Shown: positions 52,908 through 62,644, counted from the stretch's first letter. The stretch is DNA of 64,000 nucleotides from Bryobacteraceae bacterium (GCA_026002875.1 BPGE01000001.1:868001-932000); one strand, 5' to 3'. A program made the numbers and translations. The notes: generated from the sequence alone by a model not told the origin.

Positions 52908-54227
52908 CAGGTCGCTGAAAAACTCCGGAACAAGACACCTCGGAAATGTTTGATGCGTCTTTCCTAGTGTAGGGACGCCATGAGAGGAGAAGACCGTCAG
53001 CAGCAAGAGATGTTCCTGTACGCGAGCCTGGAGGATCTGGTGCCGGCCGATCACCCGCTGCGGCCGATCCGGGCGATGGTGGACGAGGCGCTGCAGAGGC
53101 TGGACGACACCTTCGATGAGATTTACGGAGAAGTGGGGCGGCCGTCGATCGCGCCGGAGCGGCTGCTGCGGGCGCAGTTGCTGATGCTGCTGTACACAAT
53201 CCGGAGCGAGAGGATGCTGGTCGAGCAGCTGCGCTACAACCTGCTGTTCCGGTGGTTCGTGGGTCTGGGGATGAGCGAGGAGGTCTGGCACGCGACGGTG
53301 TTCACGAAGAACCGGGACCGGCTGCTGGAAGGGGACGTAGCGCGGCAGTTCTTTGGCGAGATCGTGCGGCAGGCGAAGCAGCAGGGGCTGATGTCGAGCG
53401 AGCATTTTTCGGTGGACGGGACGATGGTGGAGGCGTGGGCGAGCCAGAAGAGCTTCCGGCCGAAACAGGAGAAGTCGGATGAGGACGAACCGAAACAGGG
53501 TGGGCGGAATCGGGAAGTGGACTTCCGGGGGCAGCAGCGGTCGAATGAGACGCACGAGTCGGTGACGGATCCGGAGGCGCGGCTGTGGCGGAAGAGTCAG
53601 ACGGCGGAGGCGAAGCTGAGCTATCTGGGACACGTGCTGGGAGAGAACCGGCACGGGCTGATCGTGAACGTGCGGGTGACGAAAGCCTACGGGCGGGCGG
53701 AGCGGGAAGCGGCGGTGGAGATGGCGCGGGAGATTCCGGGAGGGACGAAGCGGGTGACGCTGGCCGGAGACAAGGGGTACGACACGCGGGAGTTTGTGGA
53801 GCAGATGAAGGATCTGAACGTGACGCCGCATGTGGCGCAGAACGTGAGCGGACGGCGCAGCGCGGTGGATGGGAGGACGACGCGGCATGAAGGCTACTGG
53901 ATGAGCCAGAGGAGGCGGAAGCTGGTGGAGGAGTTCTTCGGATGGGCGAAGGTGGTGGCGGGGCTGAGGAAGGTGAAGCTGAGGGGGCGGGAGAAGGTGG
54001 GATGGCTGTTCACGCTGGCGGCAGCCGCATACAATCTGGTGAGGATGAGGAACCTGATGGCGGCGGCGACTGCCTGAGGAGCGCGGAAACAGCCTTCCGG
54101 CGGCCTTCCAATGGCCGCTGGAAGGCGAGTGGGCAGGGGGGCGATCCGTTCCCAGGGCTTCCTCTTGGGCGGAAATCGAAAAACAGAACAATTTTCGGCT
54201 CCGCGCGGGCGTTTTTTCAGCGACCTG
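52908..54227 (+). mobile_element. IS5-type insertion sequence, copy B (1320 bp)
   Basis: Same ends and same length as copy A at 44180-45499 and apparently identical in sequence. A CTAG target duplication flanks it (52904-52907 and 54228-54231). It is inserted in the 3' part of an exported protein gene on the opposite strand. Confidence 0.95.
52980..54077 (+). CDS. IS5-family transposase (copy B)
   Basis: 365 aa, with the same deduced sequence as the transposase at 44252-45349. The DDE residues are intact. Both copies are therefore recent and may be active. Confidence 0.92.
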   Translation: MRGEDRQQQEMFLYASLEDLVPADHPLRPIRAMVDEALQRLDDTFDEIYGEVGRPSIAPERLLRAQLLMLLYTIRSERMLVEQLRYNLLFRWFVGLGMSEEVWHATVFTKNRDRLLEGDVARQFFGEIVRQAKQQGLMSSEHFSVDGTMVEAWASQKSFRPKQEKSDEDEPKQGGRNREVDFRGQQRSNETHESVTDPEARLWRKSQTAEAKLSYLGHVLGENRHGLIVNVRVTKAYGRAEREAAVEMAREIPGGTKRVTLAGDKGYDTREFVEQMKDLNVTPHVAQNVSGRRSAVDGRTTRHEGYWMSQRRRKLVEEFFGWAKVVAGLRKVKLRGREKVGWLFTLAAAAYNLVRMRNLMAAATA

Positions 54228-55335
54228 CTAGAGCAAAGGCCGTGTGTCCTCTGGCCTGCAAAGAAAGCTGTGCACGTCCCACTTCTTCTCCCATGGCGTC
54301 TCTATGAACCAGAAGTACGTTTTGCGGACTATCTTCTGGATTGGCGATTGCGAGGCCCGTGGTTAACTCGTTGGTAACAGACACTGGAAGCAGCACGTTT
54401 TGTTGCAGCCCTTCGAGCAAGACACTCGCCTCAAATTGCGGACGGCCAGGAACCTCCAGCCGAAATACTGCCAACGCCTGAATATTAACAGAACCGGTCA
54501 CCTGGCACCATCCTTGATCAATATTGTCATTTCCGGTCAATTCTATTGAAGCAGAGGAACCCTCACGCAAGGCACCTTCTAAGGGCGCCGAAGCGCTCGC
54601 TAAGGACGGCGCGTACTCAGCGCCATTGTCTTTGAAGAAGCGCACCTTATATGCACCGGACGCATTTCCCGCATTGAATAAAAGAATTGATGTACTCCAA
54701 CCCCCTCCGTGAGCAATCTGGGCAAGATATCCGCGAGTGTCATTAATGCTTACTTTAACACGAAATGACCCGGTTGGAGCGTCCCCAAGCAAAGCCAAAC
54801 CCACGTAGAGTTTTCTCGCACCGTCAGGTACGATGAACTTCTGAGGCACGCCCATTGCGGTTTTACCATCGCCAATGAAAAAGATTTGCTGCAAGAGAGG
54901 ACGGACAGTTTCCAGTTCGAGAGCGGCACCGTCAAAAGTCAACATTGGCGGCTTCGTCGACAAGATGGAATCGCCGAGAAAGACTCCAGCTAACCCATAT
55001 TGTGGGCCTTTATAATCGCTCGGAATACCGTACATAAACATGCGCAAGCTACTTGGATTTGTATCCCCGTCAGGCGTGAAAGAACCAAAATATGGCACTT
55101 TTACAGAACCAGAGGCATCGAAGAACAGCTCCTCTCCATCGCGAAACGGAAGCTTCACCTCCACTGGGTCGTTGAGAGGCGACACCCAAATACCAAGTTT
55201 CTGTCCAGGCGATGCACCCGCTAAACCAATAAAACTTACACCTGAGACATCAACGCCCACTGTCTGTCCCTGAGCGCGATGAGACAGGCATATCAGTGTG
55301 ATCAACAGGAGTGAGCGATGCAAGTTCCTGTTCAT
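54228..55335 (-). pseudogene. Exported protein, N-terminal ~370 residues (gene split by IS5 copy B)
   Basis: Start ATG 55335 (MNRNLHRSLLLITLICLSHR) with AAGGAGG 9 nt upstream; the signal peptide ends near AQG. The first ~190 residues are beta-rich and unrecognised. From residue ~200 (YLAQIAHGGGWSTSILLFNA) the protein matches one unit of the tandem C-terminal domain in the neighbouring 1415-residue protein. The frame now ends in the IS end (ALAGR then TGA) and lacks the last 50 residues, found at 52755-52907. The restored protein would be 418 aa. Confidence 0.8.
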
Positions 55336-55384
55336 GATCCCGAACCTCCTTGTGTTTCGAATTTCAGGTACTCTGCCAAGTGCA

Positions 55385-55579
55385 CCCGCCAAAGGATTTC
55401 GATGGACACTGACTTGCGATAAGGAGTGTCGGTATGTCCAACTTGAAACGAGTGGATTCCGGGCTTGGGCAAGGAGCCCTGACGGCGACTGATGGGGGCC
55501 AGAATCCGAGTGTTTCGTGTTGGACATCCTGATTCTCCTTATCGTAAATCAGTGTCCGAGGAAATCGTGGGGCAGGGAA
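55385..55579. mobile_element. Two head-to-head left-end fragments of the IS3-like element
   Basis: 55385-55491 (+) matches the left end and first ~20 codons of orfA (GGACACTGACTTGCGATAAG, then MSNLKRVDSG), somewhat diverged. 55495-55579 (-) is a second, better conserved left end (reading MSNTKHSDSG). They face each other with almost no spacer. Neither contains a usable transposase gene. The 3' end of the 1415-residue protein gene follows 90 bp later. Confidence 0.75.
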
Positions 55580-55670
55580 CCTGCCTCGTACATCCATCTC
55601 TAAGTTCGGATAACGTGTGTCTCTTCAGTTCCTTAGTCACAGAATCGGACATGAGTCAAAAGCGCATTCC

Positions 55671-58600
55671 TTAATGGTGATGAACCGGTATTGAGGTGAA
55701 AGCTTCTCCTCCGAATCTGAACCCGAGCACCGCGATCTCTCCACTTTGGACTGTCAGTCGGATCCGGCCGCGCCTTCCGATGACGCCGCTATGTTCCACC
55801 AAGTCTCGAATGACGTAAGCCCGCTTGGCCTGCGGTGGCAAGGGAACTTGGCTGGTACCGATCACTTTCCCGTCATCCGCTATGGAAGTTATTGTGAGCA
55901 GAGCTGAAACGTACGTTGGATTCAGTACCGCCATGGTAGTTGTCAACCCAATGTCATCGAATGAGAATTCGGCAAACCTGCCGTTTGCCTTCGTCAGCGG
56001 AACAACGGCTTCCTGGTCGGCTCTCCCCACAACCGACTGACGAAAGACTGCGTGACCGATCACGCCGGCGGGCAAGTTGGCCTCTGCCCATCCTTGGAAC
56101 AGGACCGGTCCACCCATCGTTACCAGACGCACTGTCGCGCCGGGTGCCAGACTCAGGACTTGCATCTGAGACTGGCTCATCCCACGGAACGGAACCATGA
56201 GAGGGCCTCCCAAGTCACTGAAGAAACTGACAGGAAATTGCACCGGCTGGCTGGTCGTATTAACAAAGTAAACCTCGGTGGTCCACCCACCGCCATAAAC
56301 GAGCTGCGGAAGGACAAACCGTGTCGTCACTGCCTCGTAAGAGTGAAAAACAGGAATCGAAGTAAAGGCTTCTCCGCTGAAACGCAGCCCGAGCACGGAA
56401 ACCGCACTGCTCGAGGTCTCGACCTGCACGCGCCCGTAGCGCCCATTAACACCGCCCAATCCAGAGAGAGCTCGGAGCACGGCTACCGTCTTCGACCTTG
56501 GACCCAGATTGACGTCTGCGCTCCCAAGAAGCGAGTTGTCAGAGCCGTAGGCCACGATCCTGACACTCGCTGCCTGTGTCGACGGATTCACAACAGCGAT
56601 GGCCGTGGTGGCCCTCTCGTCATCGAACGCGAAATGGGCGTAGCGGCTGCTTTCCGGCACCAGCGGCACGACAGCCTCCTGATCAGCCCTGCCTGGCATG
56701 GACTGCCGGAACACGGCGTGGCCGCCGACTCCAGGCGGCAAAGCAGTCTCCGCCCATCCTTGGACCAACTCTCCCGTGTTCGGAGCCAGTAGCCTGATGG
56801 AAGCTCGAGGCCCCAACGTCACGATGCGAGAACTGACGGGCGAACCGCCGTCAAGAGGGACAGATAGAGGTCTTCCGTCTTGACTGATGAAGTTCACCGG
56901 AAAACTGACGGAGCTATCCGTCGTGTTGTAGAAGTACAGCGACGTCTGCCAACCGCCTCCGAAGGCCAGTTGTGGCAACGCGGCCGTGCCCGAAGGACTC
57001 ATATCTGGCGGCCCGGCAGGAACGTTCCCCCCAAATGCCGGCTGGATGGCAATGGTTTCCCTCACAATCACAGCAGCCGAGCCACCACCGCTCACATTCG
57101 CAAGAACCACCTGAGGCGAGGTTGCATTCGCCGCTATGTCCACCGTCACGCGAATTGGTTCAAGTACGCTACCGACAGCAGAGTTGGCCGTTGTTACGCA
57201 GTGCATTCCGGTGCAATACCAGCCGGATCCCTGCATGGATACGAGACTCATGCCAGATGGCAGCATCAGGTTGACTTCTACATTTCCGGCAATGCCTGGA
57301 GAACTGGATGAACCGGAGACCAGAATCTGGAACTGCGCTTCGCGCTGGCCCTGGCGGAATTCGCCGGATCTTGTGACGCTCGCTGTCAGAACCGGCGTCG
57401 CAGCGGACTCTTCTGCGAGGAGCACTTTGAAATCCTTCAGTTCGAAGGCGAAATTCCGCTCGCCCCCGCCCAGCAGACCGACCGTCAACACGCGGCTACC
57501 AGTCATGTCCCCAATCGGGATCGGGCCCGACTCGAACTCCTCACCAGAAGGAACCAAGGAACTCTCAAAGGTCCAAATGGGGGTGTTGTCAATACTGACC
57601 ACCGCGGTATCTGCGTCCCCCTGCGATTCGACGCGCACCAGGAAGGAAATCGCCCGTGCGTTGCGAGGAATATCCACGGTCACCGCCGAGTAAGCTGACG
57701 ACTGTTCTTTGCAGGAGATGGCTCCAACGACGTTCTCCGAAACGCCACCCGTGCCACTCCGAACAGAACACTCCGAATAATTCGGAGCAATTGGGAGTGT
57801 TGAGTTCACCATCACAAGAGAATCTGCGCGATACGCATTTGTTGAGAAGTTCATCTTCAGGGGAGTCTCAGTTTTTCCAAGGAGAATCGACTCGTGAAAC
57901 CCTCCGCTGCACGGATTCAGACTGCCGTCTAACACATATCCTGGCGGCATTCTCCAAGCGCCAGAGGAATCACACACTTTAGTCTTTTCATCTGGCATGG
58001 ATTCGACCGGAACATACGGCCAGATTGTCCACCTATACCATTGATGAACTCCGGTGTGATCATTCCCTGTTTCTGAAAACACTGGCTTAGGGACAAAAAA
58101 CATTTCGTGTTCGAGCATTGTTGTGATGTATGCTGCAGAGTTGGAGCCGAGCAGTGAAGGATGGGATAGCTCTTTCTCGATCACTCCGCAGCCCCCTCCG
58201 CCCGCACACCAGCTCTCCCCCGTGCCAAATCCGGTTTTAGCGTAGTAATTGTCGATCCGAAGTTTTCCCTCTTGAAGTGGACCTATCAGTATATTATGGA
58301 ACCACGTATTTTCGAGGAACGGGAGGAACGAATTCTTGCGAACTGGTCGGTCGAGTGCAGTGTACTGCGCTAGCGTTACCCGTGGTGCTCTTTTCAAGAA
58401 TTCATTCACAGCGATCGCATTGACAACCGTGCCGAGAGAATGGCCTATGAAATGGACTTTGCCAGTGTATTTGCAACCCGAGTCTCTCCATTCGGGACAG
58501 AGACTATCGAGCAGCCGTATTGCGAGAGATGTTCCTGCTGGGAGCGCGGCTGTCCAAGCGCTGGGGTAGTTGAATATCCCAACAAAGGCTTGCCTCCAGA

Positions 58601-59918
58601 TGAATTGGAGGATATTAACTGACCGGCCAGTTGCTTCCAGACGTCGTTGGATAAGAAATCCGGCGTGTTGAGAGCCCAAGCCTGTCCATATTGTGCTCAC
58701 GTCTTGGTCAGGTTCTTGAAGCCCATGGGTCAGGACCACAGTGTCCCTGTCAGGGTATACAGAACCGATGAGAAATGTCTTGTCGTGTTCTTCCTTGTCT
58801 GCTCGTGGTGGCGGAGTGTATGCGGTAACTTCGAGTCTGATTGCAATTGGCACCGGCTCTGTCTCAGGAGATAAAACTTGAAGTTTCGCTTCATACATTC
58901 CTCTTTTCATTCCAGCTGTGGCACCGATGACAACGCTGCCAGGAGTGCTCGAACTGTTTTTTTCTATGGTTAACCAGTTGACACTCGAAGACTCGATTCT
59001 AATGTCGTACGGCACCGGTTTGCCGGAGCTTCGAATAGAGAGCGTGGCTGGTGCGGAGGCGGCCTGGCCCTCCATATAAGAGAAAGTCAGGGTCATCGGG
59101 GACACGATCAATTTCAGAGGCGCGGAAACAGTCACACTGGCCCGAAGCATTTGTGCCTGTCCAATAGGGATTGTTCCCCGAGGCCCATAAAACTGCCAGG
59201 ACTGAGAATTTTCCCCGCTTACCTGCGGCGCTCTGCAGGCAAGCGAGAAGGTGAAAGTCTGCCCAGGCGCGACGAGTCGATCCAGTGCCACAGGCGTCCG
59301 CGGACATCCCATGTCTCCGGACAGATACTCCAGGCGATAGGAGGCGTCCCACGTTGTAGTCCCGGAGTTCCGCAACGTCCAGGACTGCACGAAAGCAGCC
59401 CCGGCAGCGAGTGTTCCGGCGGGACCGTCGGAGACGATCAGCTCGGCGCTGTCCGCTGGAGCCGTTTCACTCTGACAGGATGCATCGCGTACGACCCTCT
59501 GGGCCAGAGCGGTGGAGGCGATGTGACGAGGAACGTCCAGAGCTTCAACGCCCCATACGCCTATGGGATCCTGGCAGCTGGGTCGGAAGTCCCACACGAA
59601 CGTACCTGAGCTGTCGGCCGGGAACGGCCCGATTTCCTGCACCGGACGCCCAGGCGCCGCAACGAACAACCGAACCAATCCATTCGGCGAGAATTGGGAA
59701 CCCGTGATGAAAGCGACGCCGCGCTGCGACACCTGGGCAGCACTGGTGGTGAGCTGCGGGTTCAGCCTGCATTTCTCTGCTTCCAGCAGGGTCACCGCGA
59801 AGCTTGCCTGACGATTTTTGGACAGATCGCGGGCCTCCATCTGCCATACGCCAGCCGGGTCCGTGCAAGAGGTTACCCACGCCCAGGTGAGGCGTCCATC
59901 TGCATCTGCGCTAACGGT
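55671..59918 (-). CDS. Giant exported protein with NBR1-type Ig, hydrolase and tandem C-terminal domains (5' truncated by IS)
   Basis: 1415 codons remain; the true start and signal peptide are cut off at the end of IS copy 2 (59919). In order: two Ig/IPT-like repeats with CTDPAGVW and CQDPIGVWGVEALD (first one truncated); an NBR1-type Ig domain at ~160-250 (WTLRNSGTTTWDASYRLEYL); a BACON-like beta domain; an alpha/beta-hydrolase region with the nucleophile elbow FIGHSLGT; a long beta-rich middle; and two ~205-residue C-terminal repeats, each starting PQL(A/V)(F/Y)GGGW and ending GEAFTSIPV. Cysteines are frequent in the middle, fitting an extracytoplasmic location. No promoter or start remains, so it is probably not expressed as such. 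Confidence 0.75.
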   Translation of the reverse strand, partial: TVSADADGRLTWAWVTSCTDPAGVWQMEARDLSKNRQASFAVTLLEAEKCRLNPQLTTSAAQVSQRGVAFITGSQFSPNGLVRLFVAAPGRPVQEIGPFPADSSGTFVWDFRPSCQDPIGVWGVEALDVPRHIASTALAQRVVRDASCQSETAPADSAELIVSDGPAGTLAAGAAFVQSWTLRNSGTTTWDASYRLEYLSGDMGCPRTPVALDRLVAPGQTFTFSLACRAPQVSGENSQSWQFYGPRGTIPIGQAQMLRASVTVSAPLKLIVSPMTLTFSYMEGQAASAPATLSIRSSGKPVPYDIRIESSSVNWLTIEKNSSSTPGSVVIGATAGMKRGMYEAKLQVLSPETEPVPIAIRLEVTAYTPPPRADKEEHDKTFLIGSVYPDRDTVVLTHGLQEPDQDVSTIWTGLGSQHAGFLIQRRLEATGRSVNILQFIWRQAFVGIFNYPSAWTAALPAGTSLAIRLLDSLCPEWRDSGCKYTGKVHFIGHSLGTVVNAIAVNEFLKRAPRVTLAQYTALDRPVRKNSFLPFLENTWFHNILIGPLQEGKLRIDNYYAKTGFGTGESWCAGGGGCGVIEKELSHPSLLGSNSAAYITTMLEHEMFFVPKPVFSETGNDHTGVHQWYRWTIWPYVPVESMPDEKTKVCDSSGAWRMPPGYVLDGSLNPCSGGFHESILLGKTETPLKMNFSTNAYRADSLVMVNSTLPIAPNYSECSVRSGTGGVSENVVGAISCKEQSSAYSAVTVDIPRNARAISFLVRVESQGDADTAVVSIDNTPIWTFESSLVPSGEEFESGPIPIGDMTGSRVLTVGLLGGGERNFAFELKDFKVLLAEESAATPVLTASVTRSGEFRQGQREAQFQILVSGSSSSPGIAGNVEVNLMLPSGMSLVSMQGSGWYCTGMHCVTTANSAVGSVLEPIRVTVDIAANATSPQVVLANVSGGGSAAVIVRETIAIQPAFGGNVPAGPPDMSPSGTAALPQLAFGGGWQTSLYFYNTTDSSVSFPVNFISQDGRPLSVPLDGGSPVSSRIVTLGPRASIRLLAPNTGELVQGWAETALPPGVGGHAVFRQSMPGRADQEAVVPLVPESSRYAHFAFDDERATTAIAVVNPSTQAASVRIVAYGSDNSLLGSADVNLGPRSKTVAVLRALSGLGGVNGRYGRVQVETSSSAVSVLGLRFSGEAFTSIPVFHSYEAVTTRFVLPQLVYGGGWTTEVYFVNTTSQPVQFPVSFFSDLGGPLMVPFRGMSQSQMQVLSLAPGATVRLVTMGGPVLFQGWAEANLPAGVIGHAVFRQSVVGRADQEAVVPLTKANGRFAEFSFDDIGLTTTMAVLNPTYVSALLTITSIADDGKVIGTSQVPLPPQAKRAYVIRDLVEHSGVIGRRGRIRLTVQSGEIAVLGFRFGGEAFTSIPVHHH

Positions 59919-59958
59919 GTACCGCCCCCGATTTCTTGGACAGTTTTTTGAATTGTCG

Positions 59959-60852
59959 TCATGCGGCAGCCTCGAGGGCAAGCAAGGCTTGGTGAGCCTG
60001 CCGCGGGGATTGGAAGTGGAGCCGTTCGACGAGCCACTGTTCGTTGTAGCGCTGGCGGAATTCTTCGAGCGCTTCGGCGAGTTCTTCCAGGGTTTCGAAG
60101 TGCCGCACCCAGAGAAGCTGCTCTTTGAGGGTGCGGAAGAAGCGTTCGATGCAACCGTTGCCTTCCGGCTCGCGGACGAAGGCCGGTGACGACTCCAGGC
60201 CGAGAAAGCGGATCTCGCGCTGGAAGTCGTCGCTCATGAATTGGGAGCCGTGGTCATGACGCAGCTTGACGCCCAAGGCGATGCCTTCGGAGAAGCCGCC
60301 GAACTGTTCACGCACGGCCTGGCGCACCGGTTCGAGCGCCTCGAACCGCGTGCCGCGTCTGGCGACGTGGATGCCCAGACAGCAGGCCGAGCAGTGGTCG
60401 ATCATGGCGAAGATCGGAACTTGTCCGTCCTGGAGAGTGAAGCCGGCCGTGGCGTCGATGCCCCACATCTGGTTGGGCCGCTCAGCAAGGATCGTTCCCT
60501 CGTGCCGCTTCGGCTCGACCGGCTGCGGCTGCCGCTGCGGCGCCAGCAGCTCATGCTGGCGCATCAGGCGCAGCACGCGCCGCAGGGAGGTGCGCACGCC
60601 GGCCAGCCGCAGCCGCGCCCACACCTTGCGGTGGCCCTCGCCGTGGAAGGGCGATGTCTGGATCGTACGGCGGATCTCCCCAGCGAGCTGCTCATCGGTG
60701 TAGTGCGTCTTCGGACCGCGCCTGGCAGGCAGGCGAGGCGAAGCCCCATGGCGGCGCCGCTGGTAGAAGGTCGACCGCGGCAGGCCCCACGCCTTGAGTA
60801 CCCGAGCCCGCCCGTAGCAGCGTCCCGTGGAGATCGACCGGGTACGGCTCAT
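59959..60852 (-). CDS. Transposase OrfB (DDE integrase), IS3-like, copy 2
   Basis: 297 aa, nearly identical to OrfB at 26727-27620 (differences include ERPNQMWGIDATAGFTLQDG and GFSEGIALG). The DDE residues in GIDATAG, LRHDHGSQF and GCIERFFR are intact. Its ATG overlaps the orfA stop (ATGA). Confidence 0.88.
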   Translation of the reverse strand: MSRTRSISTGRCYGRARVLKAWGLPRSTFYQRRRHGASPRLPARRGPKTHYTDEQLAGEIRRTIQTSPFHGEGHRKVWARLRLAGVRTSLRRVLRLMRQHELLAPQRQPQPVEPKRHEGTILAERPNQMWGIDATAGFTLQDGQVPIFAMIDHCSACCLGIHVARRGTRFEALEPVRQAVREQFGGFSEGIALGVKLRHDHGSQFMSDDFQREIRFLGLESSPAFVREPEGNGCIERFFRTLKEQLLWVRHFETLEELAEALEEFRQRYNEQWLVERLHFQSPRQAHQALLALEAAA

Positions 60853-61238
60853 CTCTTCGACCTCCACCGGAGAAAAGGCTTCTCGTCCTCCATGCGCCGG
60901 ATGCGCTCCCGCAGCAGCTCGTTCTCCATCGCCAGCTCGGCAATGACGGACTTCATCCGGCGGCCCTGCTCGTCGACCAGATCCTCCTGCCGGATCTTGA
61001 GGCCCTCCTCGCCGGCCGCCAGAAAAGCCTCGCGCCACTCCGACAGGGTCGCCGCCGTCACACCGTACTTGCGGCTCGTGGACTCCAGATCGGCGCCGCG
61101 GAGCAGCTCCAGCACCACGCTCATCTTGCGCCTGGCCGACCAGCGGCCCTTGCCAGCGCGGCCGGAATCCAGGCCCGCTTCAGTCGCCCTCCGGGCTCCT
61201 TGCGCGGGCCCGGAATCCGAGTGTTTCGCGTTGGACAT
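60849..61238 (-). CDS. Transposase OrfA, IS3-like, copy 2
   Basis: 129 aa, nearly identical to OrfA at 26341-26730 (ARRKMSVVLELLRGADLEST, KYGVTAATLSEWREAFLAAG). Intact open frame with ATGA coupling to orfB. Confidence 0.88.
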   Translation of the reverse strand: MSNAKHSDSGPAQGARRATEAGLDSGRAGKGRWSARRKMSVVLELLRGADLESTSRKYGVTAATLSEWREAFLAAGEEGLKIRQEDLVDEQGRRMKSVIAELAMENELLRERIRRMEDEKPFLRWRSKR

Positions 61239-61291
61239 CCTGATTCTCCTTATCGCAAATCAGTGTCCAAGGAAATCGTAGGGCGGGGGAG

Positions 61292-61584
61292 TAATAGTGG
61301 CTGCGGTTGATGCCGGCCAGCTTGCAGGCTTGCTTGACGTTCTGCAGTTGCTCGGCCAGGGCCAGCAGCGCTAGCCGGGCCTTGATCAGCTTCTCTCTGG
61401 CGTCCGCAGTGGGGGGCCTTTCAGTCTTGTTTTTGAGTCAGCAAACCCAGAAATTTACCACCGGAGGCACCCCTGTGGGCGCCGCTCAGGAGGGCCTGCT
61501 ACGGTCGGGCTACGCCCTCCCTTCGCCGGCCCTCCTGCTACAGCTCTCAGCACCCCTCGGTGTCCGCTGATCTCCCGCTAAGCT
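61292..61584 (-). pseudogene. 5' remnant of an IS481-type element
   Basis: Read on the minus strand from 61584, the terminal repeat CTTAGCGGGAGATCAGCGGA is followed by a leader and then the transposase beginning EKLIKARLALLALAEQLQNV and ending GINRSHYY, where the IS3-like copy 2 cuts it. It is homologous to, but distinct from, the intact IS481-type transposase at 51486-52520. Confidence 0.75.
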
Positions 61585-62113
61585 CACCTACATCAACATC
61601 AGCGGGACGTTCTACTACCTATGCAGCGTTCTGGATGGCTACAGCCGGTTCATCGTGCATTGGGAACTGAGGGAATCGATGCGGGAAGCCGACGTCGAGA
61701 TCATCCTGGAGCGGGCCAAGGAAAAGTACCCGCAGGCCAGACCGCGGATCATCTCCGACAACGGCCCGCAGTTCATCGCGCGCAACTGCAAGGAGTTCAT
61801 TCGGATCTCGGGCATGACGCACGTGCGAACCTCGCCGTCGTATCCCCAGTCGAACGGAAAGATCGAGCGCTGGCACAAGTCGCTGAAAGGCGAGTGCATC
61901 CGGCCCGGCACGCCGCTGTCGCCCGAGGACGCACGGCGCCTGATTCAACGGTACGTGGACCACTACAACACCGTGCGGCTGCACAGCGCCATTGGGTACG
62001 TCACGCCCCAGGACATGCTGGCGGGACGGCAAGCGGAGATCCACGCCGCACGGGACCGCAAGTTGGAGGAGGCTCGCCGACAGCGGCAACTACGCCGTCA
62101 GAAGGCAGCCTGA
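61585..62113 (+). pseudogene. C-terminal fragment of an IS3-family OrfB
   Basis: The frame starts at the edge of the IS481-type remnant (LTYINISGTFYYLCSVLDGY) and runs to a stop at 62113. It retains SDNGPQFIARN (second Asp) and SNGKIERWHKSLKGE (Glu), but the first catalytic Asp region is missing, so it is inactive. Not close in sequence to the two-ORF element at 26288. Confidence 0.82.
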
Positions 62114-62314
62114 CAAATGGAGTTAGAATGATCGTGCCAGGTGAAACGGAAGCGGGCTCTGCTGGGAAGCAACCACGCCGAGGGATAGCCTGGTGGGCTC
62201 ATCGAGACGATGAGGCGGGGGCGTGCGGGAACAACCCTGCGCCCCTTCCAAACTTCATCGGATCGAAAGACCCCGATGCCTCGAAAATCCCCGCCCGAAG
62301 GGCGGAATACTCGC

Positions 62315-62644
62315 TTACGGAGAACGCCGGTTCTCCATTTCCGGCTGAGCCAGCACAGAACGTCCGTGCCGGGCCCACCAGGACCTCTCCGGAGAAGGAG
62401 AAGAACTATGTGAGTCGATGAGCCTTGCTCGCATTCCGGTTCGGCTGATAGCCTCCAGCAGGCGTGCTACTTGGGCTTCATCGGCGAGGCCAGCGACGCT
62501 CATGACACCGTTGAGAACATCGAAGGTGAGGAGTTCTTCCCCTCCCACGATAGGTCCAACTTCCCGTTTCAGGATTGCCACCTCCTCGGCGCAATCCACG
62601 CCCTCGATCTTGAATCTGCGTGGCTGCTCACTCGACGGCCCCAT
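62315..62644 (-). pseudogene. N-terminal fragment of a heavy-metal P-type ATPase
   Basis: The ATG at 62644 overlaps the czcA-type stop by 17 bp. The first ~75 residues are a metal-associated domain of the Cd/Zn P-type ATPase kind (FKIEGVDCAEEVAILKREVG, VLNGVMSVAGLADEA, TGMRARLID), followed by SWWARHGRSVL, the usual lead into the first membrane helix. The frame then changes to unrelated text (AQPEMENRRSP) and stops. The membrane and ATPase domains are missing, replaced by IS-derived DNA from about 62350 leftwards. Confidence 0.75.

Larger units (their letters stand above)
59919..61291 (-). mobile_element. Two-ORF IS3-like insertion sequence, copy 2 (1373 bp)
   Basis: Same length and ends as the element at 26288-27660, opposite orientation. 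Its right end (59919) truncates the giant exported protein gene; its left end (61291) truncates an IS481-type remnant. The flanks share no direct repeat, unlike the first copy, so DNA next to it has been rearranged since insertion. Confidence 0.88.
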
